A stretch of DNA of 64,000 nucleotides from contig NC_015958.1 of NCBI RefSeq assembly GCF_000147695.2, positions 1,790,001 to 1,854,000 on the forward strand. Reading direction: 5' to 3'. The number at the start of each line of letters is the position of its first letter. Within the stretch, counting starts at the first letter, position 1. Both the position numbers and the translations under genes were made by a program. Under the pieces are notes generated by a model, which had not been told where the DNA came from, did no database searches, and worked only from the letters and a program-made list of their open reading frames with translations. This document shows positions 37,135 to 45,416 of this stretch, in pieces. Source of the stretch: Thermoanaerobacter wiegelii Rt8.B1. Its GTDB lineage: Bacteria > Bacillota > Thermoanaerobacteria > Thermoanaerobacterales > Thermoanaerobacteraceae.

Positions 37135-37770
37135 TCAACGTTTTTTCCTTTTTAAAAAGCTTACAATTGCGGGTATTAACGATATGACAATTATCGCAAT
37201 TGTCACCAATCCAAAATGGTCTCTCACTATTTGCAAATTCCCAAAATAGTACCCACCTAAAGTAAAAAGTAAAACCCACAGCGTTCCTCCTAATGCATTG
37301 TAAAATAAAAACTTAAAATATCTCATTTGTCCAATACCCGCTACAAAAGGGACAAAAGTTCTAATAATTGGTATAAATCTTCCTACAACAATAGTAATAG
37401 AACCATACTTTTCATAAAAGTCACGAGCTTCCAGCAAATGCTCTCTTTTTATTAACCGTAGGTTTTCTCTTTCATAAATTTTTCCCCCCACAAATTTCCC
37501 TATATGATAGTTTATTGTATCTCCTAATATGGCAGCAAAGGCCAAAAGTATAACGACATAAAATATATTTAAACTGCCAATTGCTGCAAAAGTCCCTGCT
37601 GCAAAGAGAAGAGAATCTCCAGGCAAAAAAGGCGTCACCACAAAGCCAGTCTCAAGGAAAATAATAAAAAACAAAATGCTGTAAGTATATGTGCCATAAG
37701 TTTGAATAACACTGCCTAAATACTTATCAAGATGCAATACAATATCAATGAAGTTTTTTATAAGGTCCAT
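37135..37770 (-). CDS. DedA-family membrane protein
   Basis: A 211-residue inner-membrane protein with several hydrophobic segments and the family motifs FLETGFVVTPFLPGDSLLFAAG and GRFIPIIRTFVPFVAGIGQM, including the conserved E, R and G residues. DedA proteins are thought to flip lipid carriers such as undecaprenyl phosphate across the membrane. The end KRKKR is strongly basic. A long perfect inverted repeat lies over its promoter and ribosome site. Confidence 0.9.
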   Translation of the reverse strand: MDLIKNFIDIVLHLDKYLGSVIQTYGTYTYSILFFIIFLETGFVVTPFLPGDSLLFAAGTFAAIGSLNIFYVVILLAFAAILGDTINYHIGKFVGGKIYERENLRLIKREHLLEARDFYEKYGSITIVVGRFIPIIRTFVPFVAGIGQMRYFKFLFYNALGGTLWVLLFTLGGYYFGNLQIVRDHFGLVTIAIIVISLIPAIVSFLKRKKR

Positions 37771-37779
37771 TTACTTCAT

Positions 37780-37838
37780 CCTTTCATATATATAGTAACT
37801 CTTATTCACAGCATTAATTATACTATATATATGAAAGG
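37780..37838 (-). promoter_or_regulatory. dedA leader: promoter inside an 18-base perfect inverted repeat
   Basis: Arms CCTTTCATATATATAGTA (37780-37797) and its exact complement (37821-37838) surround a 23-base loop. On the minus strand TATAAT spans the junction of the upstream arm and the loop, and the downstream arm carries GAAAGG, the dedA ribosome site. The repeat could be an operator or a recombination relic. Confidence 0.5.
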
Positions 37839-37871
37839 TTTTGTAAAAAAATATGAAAATTTAATAGAATT

Positions 37872-38228
37872 TTAATCTTCTCCACCCCAGTGGCCATGTC
37901 TATGTCGCATACCTCTATGACCTCTTTGCTCTTCTTCATAAACTCTGTAATTTCCACCTTCCACTCTTATCGCTTTACCATTAACCAAAGCATCTGCCAC
38001 TTTTTGTCTAGCAGAATTGATTATTCTAAAAAAGGTAGGTCTCGACACCTTCATCATATCAGCACATTCTTCTTGCTCTAAACCTTCTAAATCCTTAAGC
38101 CTTATAGCTTCTAATTCCTCTACTGTTAGTATAACTTCATCTAACATAGACATAGGCACGCCTACTGGTTTAAAATGAGTTACATTTGGTTCACTTCTAA
38201 CCCATCTGCATTTTGGAGGTCTTGGCAT
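37872..38228 (-). CDS. DUF134 (UPF0251) DNA-binding protein
   Basis: A 118-residue protein starting MPRPPKCRWVRSEPNVTHFKPVGVPM, the DUF134 opening. A sigma-70 region 4-like helix-turn-helix follows: EAIRLKDLEGLEQEECADMMKVSRPTFFRIINSARQKVADAL. The C-terminal tail is His- and Gly-rich (RHRHGHWGGED), a possible metal-binding end. DUF134 genes often occur near NifX-like and MinD-like Fe-S genes such as those at 59.6-63.8 kb, so it may regulate them; that link is inference. It precedes dedA. Confidence 0.88.
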   Translation of the reverse strand: MPRPPKCRWVRSEPNVTHFKPVGVPMSMLDEVILTVEELEAIRLKDLEGLEQEECADMMKVSRPTFFRIINSARQKVADALVNGKAIRVEGGNYRVYEEEQRGHRGMRHRHGHWGGED

Positions 38229-38295
38229 TTTATCACACCCTATTGTTTAATAAATGACGATTACTTTAATATTTTATACTTTTTAAAGAAAAATA

Positions 38296-41100
38296 TCAAT
38301 CCTTCATAAAGGCTAAAAATTTTTCAACAAGAATAGGGTCAAATTGTATCCCCGCCATCTTTCTAATCTCTTTTAGCGCTTGCTCTTTAGAAAGCCCCTT
38401 CTCTTCTTCATCTATCATCTGCACATAAGCATCTACTATAGCCAAAATTCTGCATTCATAAGGAATATCTTCTCCTTTTACACCAAGTGGATAACCTTGT
38501 CCATTCCACCATTCATGGTGCATTAAAATCATATCTGCAAGGTGAGCTAAATCAGGGGAAGACATAGCAATTCTATAACCTATTTCACAATGCTTTTGAA
38601 ATTCAAGTTTTTCTTCTTCATTTAAGTTATCTATATTACTTAGTATTTTATCTGAAATTCCTATCATTCCAATATCATGAAACTCAGCCAAAAGTTCTAA
38701 ATTTTTTATACGTACTCGAGAAAGTTTTAAATATTCAGCAAAATTCACTAAAACTTCTTTGACGCCCTTTAGGTGCTTTTGTAATCTCGGCTGTCGAATT
38801 TCAAACATCTTTAAGATAGAATCTAATACCTTTCTATAGCTGCTTCTTTTGTGAAACAATTTTTCTCTATACATATTATTATCTGCTTCTTTAAAAACTT
38901 CCTCCATTTTATCAAAACTATTATTTTTCACAGCATATCCTATTGACATGTTCAAAGCTATGTTGTAGTTCTCAATAGTGAATTTGCTATTTTCAATCAC
39001 TTTTTTTATTCTGCTAACAATTTTCTCTACAATATCGCTGCTTGTATGAGGCAGTATAATTGCAAATTCATCCCCTCCGATCCTTGCTAAAATGTCCTGC
39101 CCTCTAAAGCACTTTCTTAACACTTCAGCCGCTGTTTTTAACAACATATCTCCCGCTTTGTGTCCCATTGTATCGTTGACAAGCTTTAGACCATCTACAT
39201 CGCATACTATGATTACTGTTGGTATGATATTGTTTTTCTCTATAAATGACATTTTTTCTTCGAAAAAGTTCCTATTATAAAGGCCTGTCAAAATATCGTG
39301 AGTACCCATGTGTTCAAGCTTCTCTTCCGCTAATTTCCTTTCTGTTATATCTCTTATTATCGTCATAATAAGCTTTTCATTTTCAAAATCGACACTTACT
39401 ATATTAGCCTCTACATAAAACTTGCTGCCGTTCTTTCTCTTATGTTGTAAGTTCAGTAAAACCCCCTTTTCAGCTTCAACATCTAACAATTGAGTTAACT
39501 CCTCTTTATCACAATTACAAAGCTCAAAAATATCCATATTTAAAAGTTCTTCCATTTCATAGCCATATGCCTCCATTGCAGCTTTATTTACCTCTATAAT
39601 CTTGCCATTCTCATATTTTGCAAATAAAATTATGTCATTTATATTGTCAAAAAGCAGTTTATATCTTCTTAAAATTTGTTCAGCTTTTTTATTCTCTGTT
39701 ATATCGTGAGAGATAAAAGATACACCAACATATCTACCTAATTCGTCTTTTAACGCCGCAATTGAAACGAACACATTTATGAATTTCCCATCTTTTCTAA
39801 TCCTTATTCCCTCATAACTTTTTACTTCTTCTCCTTTCATTAAACTTTTTAAAATATTTTCCATTTTTTCTTTTTCAAAATCTGGAATCAGAGTGTATAT
39901 GCTCTTACCTATTATTTCCTCGGCTTTATAACCGTATATTTTTTCACAACCTTTATTCCAGGTTTGAATAATACCTTCTAAATTAAAACTTCCTATTCCT
40001 TCCGCAGAAGACTTTACAATAAACTCGTATTGCTTTAATAGCTTTTCATACTCTCTTTTATCGCTTATGTCTCTAAAAACCATCACCGTACCTATGACGT
40101 TTCCTTTCTCATCTTTTATTGGAGCAGCAGAATCAGCAATAGAAATAACTTGCCCATTTTTTGATATTAAGGCAGTATGATTTGCAAGTCCTGTAATCTC
40201 ACCAGTTTTTAGAACTTTTTCTATTGGAATTTCTGCCTTCTCTTTTGTATCTTCATTGATTATATTAAAAATCTCATCAATTTTCTTACCTAATACCTCT
40301 TCTTCCTTATACCCTGTAAGCTTTTCGGCTGTAGGATTCATAAATTCTATATTGCCATAAGAATCTGTAGCAATAACTCCGTCTCCAATACTCATTAATG
40401 TAACCCGAAGCCATTCTTTTTCTTTATTTAAAGATTTCATAAGTTCTTCTTGTTTGTGAAAAATAATAGCTAATATATTGCTTGCAATTTCATAAAATTG
40501 CATTAATAAAACAATTGCTAATATAACTTTTAAGGAATACAAAAGGTCAAAGTCAACTAGATAATTTGTCAAATTAAAGTGTTTTATAAGAGGAAAAGTA
40601 GCCTCACGAACGCCCATTAAAATAAGTAATATTCCTATTACAAAACTAGAAATCACTTTTGAGGATTTGAAATTTTTAAATATCAACGTACCAGCAAATA
40701 TACTCATAACCCCTAAAAAAATATACATTGGAATCACAGCCATATAATTACTGCTTCCTAAAATTTTATTTACTGCATACCATCCTAAACTTAGTGAAAT
40801 AATCCATAAACTCTTTTGCAAAAAATTTACTTCAAAAAAAGATTGAAAACCATAAGTAAACAATATAGAACTTATTACAAGCAAACCATATATTATCATC
40901 TGTGACAAAATTGTATTAGGCAAATCCCCATATTCTATTGCATATTCCATGACATATCTTATTAAATCAAAGCCCCATGCACTTCCCCAAAAAAGAATAT
41001 ATTTTTCCTTTTCTGCATTATGCACTAATAAATAAAATATTGCTAAAATCAACAAAATTAATATCTGGTAATTTATTGAAATATTTATATTGCTAACCAT
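38296..41100 (-). CDS. Membrane PAS-GGDEF-HD-GYP cyclic-di-GMP enzyme
   Basis: A 934-residue signalling protein. Residues 1-215 hold about seven membrane helices. Three PAS domains follow (about 235-350, 355-480 and 485-605; for example VIATDSYGNIEFMNPTAEKLTGY). Next is a GGDEF cyclase domain with an intact ARIGGDEFAIIL (about 605-765) and a C-terminal HD-GYP phosphodiesterase domain (EFHDIGMIGI, MLMHHEWWNGQGYPLGVKGEDIP). Both catalytic motifs look intact, so it could make and break cyclic di-GMP, or one domain may be regulatory. It is the only intact HD-GYP gene here; two others are decayed. Start ATG with AGAGAGG. Confidence 0.9.
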   Translation of the reverse strand: MVSNINISINYQILILLILAIFYLLVHNAEKEKYILFWGSAWGFDLIRYVMEYAIEYGDLPNTILSQMIIYGLLVISSILFTYGFQSFFEVNFLQKSLWIISLSLGWYAVNKILGSSNYMAVIPMYIFLGVMSIFAGTLIFKNFKSSKVISSFVIGILLILMGVREATFPLIKHFNLTNYLVDFDLLYSLKVILAIVLLMQFYEIASNILAIIFHKQEELMKSLNKEKEWLRVTLMSIGDGVIATDSYGNIEFMNPTAEKLTGYKEEEVLGKKIDEIFNIINEDTKEKAEIPIEKVLKTGEITGLANHTALISKNGQVISIADSAAPIKDEKGNVIGTVMVFRDISDKREYEKLLKQYEFIVKSSAEGIGSFNLEGIIQTWNKGCEKIYGYKAEEIIGKSIYTLIPDFEKEKMENILKSLMKGEEVKSYEGIRIRKDGKFINVFVSIAALKDELGRYVGVSFISHDITENKKAEQILRRYKLLFDNINDIILFAKYENGKIIEVNKAAMEAYGYEMEELLNMDIFELCNCDKEELTQLLDVEAEKGVLLNLQHKRKNGSKFYVEANIVSVDFENEKLIMTIIRDITERKLAEEKLEHMGTHDILTGLYNRNFFEEKMSFIEKNNIIPTVIIVCDVDGLKLVNDTMGHKAGDMLLKTAAEVLRKCFRGQDILARIGGDEFAIILPHTSSDIVEKIVSRIKKVIENSKFTIENYNIALNMSIGYAVKNNSFDKMEEVFKEADNNMYREKLFHKRSSYRKVLDSILKMFEIRQPRLQKHLKGVKEVLVNFAEYLKLSRVRIKNLELLAEFHDIGMIGISDKILSNIDNLNEEEKLEFQKHCEIGYRIAMSSPDLAHLADMILMHHEWWNGQGYPLGVKGEDIPYECRILAIVDAYVQMIDEEEKGLSKEQALKEIRKMAGIQFDPILVEKFLAFMKD

Positions 41101-41219
41101 CCCATTTCCTCTCTCCCTATAAAAACAAATGTTTCTAAATACATTATAAATCCATTTTTAATTTATGTCCATTATCAAGTTCATTTTTCCGAAAAACAAA
41201 AAAGAGAGAGGTACCTCTC

Positions 41220-41906
41220 TCATTCTCTTATTAATATCTCACCAAATTTTCCATTCAGTTTTTCTTTTATTTTTTTCAAAAAGTTAATATCACAATCTTG
41301 AATTCCACTTTTTTCCTTATCCAATATACTTTCAGCATACTTGTACCTTTGCAAAGCATATCTTTTTGCAGGAGAAATCCAATCAGCTAAAGCCTCAAAA
41401 TCTTCTAAAGTAAGTAGTTTGTCATTTACAGTAGTTCTAAATTCGTAATCTATATGAGAATTTTTAATTATCTCTACACTTTTTTGAATATTATCTATAT
41501 CTTTTTTATTTTTCAAAAATATGCCATATTTTTCTATTGGAGCTTTTATGTCCATAGCTATATAATCAACAAGCTCTCCTTTTATCAAATCTTCTAAAAC
41601 CTGTGGCCTTGAACCATTAGTGTCTAATTTGACACTGAAATGTAAATCTTTTATATTTTTTATAAAATTTTTTAATCCTCTCCAAAGAGTAGGTTCCCCT
41701 CCTGTGATACATACACCCTCTATGAGGTTTGCTCTTTTTTTAAGATAATTAAAAAAATCTTTTTCACTCCGTATACCTTCTCTTATAGGAATTAGATAAC
41801 TGTTGTGGCAATAAGGACACTTAAAATTGCAGCCACTTATAAAAACAGTGGCTGCAATTTTTCCTGGGAAATCAATAAAAGAAACAGGCATAAAATCGTA
41901 TATCAT
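41220..41906 (-). CDS. nrdG: Anaerobic ribonucleotide reductase activating enzyme
   Basis: A radical SAM protein of 228 residues that places the glycyl radical on NrdD. The cluster motif is in SGCNFKCPYCHNSYLIP (CX3CX2C), with GVCITGGEPTLW after it. Its start overlaps the last four bases of nrdD, so the two are translationally coupled. It is controlled through the cobalamin riboswitch upstream of nrdD. Confidence 0.95.
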   Translation of the reverse strand: MIYDFMPVSFIDFPGKIAATVFISGCNFKCPYCHNSYLIPIREGIRSEKDFFNYLKKRANLIEGVCITGGEPTLWRGLKNFIKNIKDLHFSVKLDTNGSRPQVLEDLIKGELVDYIAMDIKAPIEKYGIFLKNKKDIDNIQKSVEIIKNSHIDYEFRTTVNDKLLTLEDFEALADWISPAKRYALQRYKYAESILDKEKSGIQDCDINFLKKIKEKLNGKFGEILIRE

Positions 41907-43981
41907 ACAACAAATTCCTTTCTGTCCTTGAACTCTTTTTTCTTACCTTCATTCCAATTCTTAACTGGTCTGTAGTAGCCAACAACTCGACTGTAAACTT
42001 CACATTCTTTCCCACAATATGGGCACTCAAAATGTTCTCCTGATATATAACCATGGTCCTCACAAATTGAAAAGGTTGGAGTTATCGTGTAATAGGGAAG
42101 TCTGTAATTATAAGCTATTTTTTTGACTAAAGCCTTACAAGTAGCTACATCGTTTATACTCTCTCCAATGAACCCATGAAATACCGTACCTCCTGTGTAT
42201 TTTGTTTGTAACTCTTCTTGCAAGTCTAAAGCAGTAAATATATCTTCAGTAAAGTCCACAGGAAGCTGGGTGGAATTAGTATAGTAAGGCACATCGCTAC
42301 CAGCAGTTATTATATCTGGGAATAATTCTTTATCTTTTTTAGCTAATCTGTAGGAAGCTCCTTCTGCAGGAGAAGCTTCTAAATTGTACATCATATTTGA
42401 TTCTAATTGATATTGTTCTAATTTGTGCCTCATAAAATCTAATACTTCAAGAGCAAATTTTCTTCCTTCTTCAGTAGCTATGCTTACTCCCATGAAATTT
42501 AATAGCGCTTCATTCATGCCAATAAGTCCTATTGTGTTAAAATGATTTTGCCAGTAATAACCGAATCTTTTCTTTATATCCCTTAAGTAAAATTTCGAAT
42601 AAGGATAAAGTCCCATTTCAGTCATTTTTTCTAACACTTCTCTTTTTATTTCAAGGCTTGTCTTAGCTATATCCATGAGCCTTTCTAACCTTTTGAAAAA
42701 TTCCTCTTTTGATTTTGATAAATACCCAATCCTAGGCATATTTATTGTTACGACACCTATTGAACCCGTCAAAGGATTTGCACCAAAAAGTCCTCCCCCT
42801 CTTTTTCTCAGCTCTCTGTTGTCCAACCTGAGGCGACAGCACATACTGCGAACATCATTTGGATCCAAATCGCTATTTACAAAATTGCTAAAGTAAGGAA
42901 GACCATACTTTGCAGTCATTTCCATTATTTTATCTGCTACAGGGCTATCCCAGTCAAAATTTTTAGTTATATTATAAGTGGGTATTGGAAAAGTGAATAT
43001 CCTGCCGCTGGCATCTCCCTCCATCATGACTTCTGCAAAAGCCATATTTAGCATATCCATTTCTTTTTGAAATTCTTTGTAAGTTTTGTCCATCAATTGA
43101 CCGCCAATTATGACAGGTTCATCTGCCATAATCTCCGGTACCACCAAGTCCATAGTTATGTTTGTAAAAGGGGTTTGAAATCCTACTCTTGTAGGCACAT
43201 TTATATTAAATATAAATTCCTGCAAAGCCTGTTTTACCTCTTTGTAGGAAAGATTATCATAATATATAAAAGGCGCTAAATAAGTATCAAAGTTGGAAAA
43301 AGCCTGAGCTCCTGCTGCTTCCCCTTGAAGTGTATAGAAAAAGTTGACAATCTGCCCAAGAGCAGACCTAAAGTGCTTTGGAGGTTTGCTTTGAACTTTT
43401 CCTTCTACTCCTGTAAATCCAGAAAGCAGTAAATCTCTTAAATCCCATCCACAGCAATATACAGATAAAAGCCCTAAGTCATGAATGTGCAAATCTCCAT
43501 TTACGTGGGCATCTCTAACTTCTGGAGGGTATATTTTATTTAACCAGTAATGGGCCGTTATCGTACTGGAAATATGGTTATTTAAGCCTTGAAGAGAATA
43601 ACTCATATTGCTATTTTCATTTACTCTCCAGTCCTGTTTTCCTATGTATTCATCCACCATTCTTTCAATATCCATAAACATCTTTTTGAATTCTCTTATG
43701 TCTTGATGCTGCTTTCTGTATAAAATATAAGCTTTTGCTGCTTTGGCATGACCATATTTTATCAAATATTGCTCTACAATATCTTGAATCTGTTCTACAG
43801 TGGCTATCCCTTCAAAATGCTTTTCAACATAGTCTGTAACTTCATCAGCTATTTGCACTGCTTGCTCATACTCCCCTTCTCCTACTGCCTTAAAAGCCTT
43901 ATATATAGCATTCGCAATTTTAGACTTATCAAATTCAACTTCATTTCCATTCCTTTTTATAACTTTCATAGCAATTTTCAT
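41903..43981 (-). CDS. nrdD: Anaerobic (class III) ribonucleoside-triphosphate reductase
   Basis: A 692-residue glycyl-radical enzyme that makes dNTPs without oxygen. An N-terminal ATP-cone (MKVIKRNGNEVEFDKSKIANAIYKAF, residues 5-95) gives allosteric control. The catalytic body has MCCRLRLDN and GVVTINMPRIGY, a C-terminal zinc site (CEDHGYISGEHFECPYCGKEC) and the glycyl loop RVVGYYRPVKNW near the end. The first ATG has GGAGG nine bases upstream. A terminator and a cobalamin riboswitch precede the gene: when B12 is plentiful this enzyme is expected to be switched off, which implies a B12-dependent class II reductase elsewhere in the genome. Confidence 0.96.
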   Translation of the reverse strand: MKIAMKVIKRNGNEVEFDKSKIANAIYKAFKAVGEGEYEQAVQIADEVTDYVEKHFEGIATVEQIQDIVEQYLIKYGHAKAAKAYILYRKQHQDIREFKKMFMDIERMVDEYIGKQDWRVNENSNMSYSLQGLNNHISSTITAHYWLNKIYPPEVRDAHVNGDLHIHDLGLLSVYCCGWDLRDLLLSGFTGVEGKVQSKPPKHFRSALGQIVNFFYTLQGEAAGAQAFSNFDTYLAPFIYYDNLSYKEVKQALQEFIFNINVPTRVGFQTPFTNITMDLVVPEIMADEPVIIGGQLMDKTYKEFQKEMDMLNMAFAEVMMEGDASGRIFTFPIPTYNITKNFDWDSPVADKIMEMTAKYGLPYFSNFVNSDLDPNDVRSMCCRLRLDNRELRKRGGGLFGANPLTGSIGVVTINMPRIGYLSKSKEEFFKRLERLMDIAKTSLEIKREVLEKMTEMGLYPYSKFYLRDIKKRFGYYWQNHFNTIGLIGMNEALLNFMGVSIATEEGRKFALEVLDFMRHKLEQYQLESNMMYNLEASPAEGASYRLAKKDKELFPDIITAGSDVPYYTNSTQLPVDFTEDIFTALDLQEELQTKYTGGTVFHGFIGESINDVATCKALVKKIAYNYRLPYYTITPTFSICEDHGYISGEHFECPYCGKECEVYSRVVGYYRPVKNWNEGKKKEFKDRKEFVV

Positions 43982-44019
43982 AGTTTAAAACCTCCATTTT
44001 TTAACAATTCTTTGGTTAA

Positions 44020-44056
44020 TAATTAAACCTCTTAACTCCTACGGCCAGTTAAGAGG
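44020..44056 (-). terminator. Regulatory terminator of the cobalamin riboswitch
   Basis: Perfect arms CCTCTTAACT (44028-44037) and AGTTAAGAGG (44047-44056), followed on the minus strand by TTTAATTA. It lies between the B12 aptamer and nrdD and is probably the switchable off-structure. Confidence 0.75.
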
Positions 44057-44106
44057 TATACAAAGGTACCTCACCTCCTCTATACACCGTAGAGAAGTGG
44101 TAACAA

Positions 44107-44301
44107 ATACAGGCAGGTCTCCTGACTTAGGCTCATCACTCTTTACGCCTTCCCACCCTTCAAACATCGGGGACGGTTCCTTTTGTTTGAACAGGCAGTG
44201 GCATAATGTAAAGAGCTCACCATCACAGTGGCGGGACCGTGCAGGACTTTCACCTGCTTCCCTTTTAACCCAATTTTAGCTTCCAAATTGGGCACCTGTA
44301 T
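44107..44301 (-). promoter_or_regulatory. Cobalamin (B12) riboswitch upstream of nrdDG
   Basis: Minus-strand landmarks of the cobalamin aptamer in order: GAAGCAGGTGAAAGTCCTGC, ACGGTCCCGCCACTGTGAT, the B12 box GCCACTG, and AGTCAGGAGACCTGCC. The closing stem pairs ATACAGG (44107-44113) with CCTGTAT (44295-44301). A variable stem TTCAAACA/TGTTTGAA carries AAGGAACCGTCCCC in its loop, a short motif seen again at 51844. A terminator follows, so binding of B12 probably stops transcription into nrdD. Confidence 0.93.
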
Positions 44302-44361
44302 CTGAGAATATTAATTTTTCTACAAAATATAGTGTATAAAAATATTTATAACTCAATATTT

Positions 44362-44390
44362 AGTATATCATCCCCTTATAAACTTGTCAA
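44362..44390 (-). promoter_or_regulatory. Promoter of the riboswitch-nrdDG transcript
   Basis: Minus strand: consensus -35 TTGACA (44385-44390), 17-base spacer, -10 TATACT (44362-44367). It is placed about 60 bases before the aptamer. Confidence 0.75.
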
Positions 44391-44442
44391 CAATAAATAT
44401 TTTTTTAACATCCTCTGTTGTAAAGTGTAGAAAATACCATAA

Positions 44443-44467
44443 ATGAAAACGGCAGGATTTTCCTGCC
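44443..44467 (-). terminator. Terminator of the Fur-family gene
   Basis: Perfect hairpin GGCAGGA/TCCTGCC with a three-base loop (44451-44467), followed on the minus strand by GTTTTC. It lies about 30 bases after the gene's stop. Confidence 0.75.
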
Positions 44468-44497
44468 TTCTCCTAAAAATTATTAATTTCGCCAATA

Positions 44498-44971
44498 TTA
44501 ATGTTTCTCATTTTTTGGAGTTTTTTTGCATTTACTACATATTCCATAAAAATTTAATTCTCCATAATATACGTCGAAATCATATTTTTTATCTATCATT
44601 TTTATATACTTAATCAAATCAGGACTGTAATATTCGTCTATATTACCACAATATTTGCAAATTAAATGAGCGTGAATCTTTTTCTTGTTAAACATTTTAA
44701 GCTCATAGTACTTTTTGGTTCCTATTATATTTTCTGATAATATTCCTTTGTCTACAAAAATTTTTAAATTCCTATAAAGAGTTGCTACACCATAATGGGA
44801 CCATTCTTTCTTTGCTTCTTGGTAAAGGGTGTCAAAGTCAAAATGTGTATCGGGATTTTTTAAAAACACATTTAGTAAGATTTGTCGCTTTTCAGTTATT
44901 TTTAAACCATTTGCTTTCAAAGCCTTTATTAAAAGAGACATTAAATCATTTTTACTTTTAATATCATTCAT
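44498..44971 (-). CDS. Fur-family metal- or redox-sensing regulator
   Basis: A 157-residue repressor. The winged helix includes LKITEKRQILLNVFLKNPDTHFDFDTLYQEA and HYGVATLYRNLKIFVDKGIL. The dimer domain has HAHLICKYCGNIDEYY with a CxxC, and a second pair in ICSKCKKT, together a structural zinc site. Whether it senses iron, zinc, manganese or peroxide cannot be settled by reading. Its promoter has two CATATG-centred boxes that also occur before the NifX/MinD operon at 63.8 kb, so it probably controls itself and that operon. Ribosome site GGTGATT. Confidence 0.88.
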   Translation of the reverse strand: MNDIKSKNDLMSLLIKALKANGLKITEKRQILLNVFLKNPDTHFDFDTLYQEAKKEWSHYGVATLYRNLKIFVDKGILSENIIGTKKYYELKMFNKKKIHAHLICKYCGNIDEYYSPDLIKYIKMIDKKYDFDVYYGELNFYGICSKCKKTPKNEKH

Positions 44972-44989
44972 AATGAATCACCAAATTTC

Positions 44990-45038
44990 AAACATATGTT
45001 CAATTTAAATATACACCTTTTATTGACATATGTCAATA
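44990..45038 (-). promoter_or_regulatory. Promoter of the Fur-family gene with twin CATATG boxes
   Basis: Box 1 is the perfect 18-base palindrome TATTGACATATGTCAATA (45021-45038). On the minus strand it supplies the -35 box TTGACA (45031-45036). The -10 box TATATT is at 45008-45013, 17 bases away. Box 2, TTGAACATATGTTTGAA (about 44988-45004), lies downstream of the start point. The same layout is present at 63792-63850. Confidence 0.7.
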
Positions 45039-45039
45039 A

Positions 45040-45416
45040 CTATTTGTACATTTTTCTCCACTTATCCCACAATATTTCATCTATTTCCTCCACTAATACC
45101 GGATCAAACTGTGTACCTTTATTGAAAATGATTTCTTCTCTTATCTCTCCCCAATCTAGCGGGCTTCTATAAGGTCTTTTGGAAGCCATGGCATCTATAC
45201 TGTCACAGATAGCAATTATTCTTGCTCCCAAAGGAATAGTTAAACCTTTTAATCCTTCAGGATATCCCTTCCCATCCCAGCGCTCATGATGATAAAGAAC
45301 TATTCTAGCGATTTCTTTAAGTCTACTGGATCTGGTTAGAATATTGTAACCTATCACAGGGTGAGTCTTTATAATCTCAAATTCATGAGGCAATAGTTTA
45401 CCTTTTTTATTTAATA
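45040..45416 (-). pseudogene. HD-GYP gene, 3' part, split by an insertion sequence
   Basis: The C-terminal half of an HD-GYP phosphodiesterase: KLLPHEFEIIKTHPVIGYNIL, LYHHERWDGKGYPEGLKGLTIPLGARI and CDSIDAMASKRPYR. The start is missing. It joins exactly in frame to the 5' part at 47073-47289 if the insertion sequence and one copy of the 13-base target repeat are removed, giving SDQILNKKGKLLPHEF. The element cut the gene in two. Confidence 0.85.
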
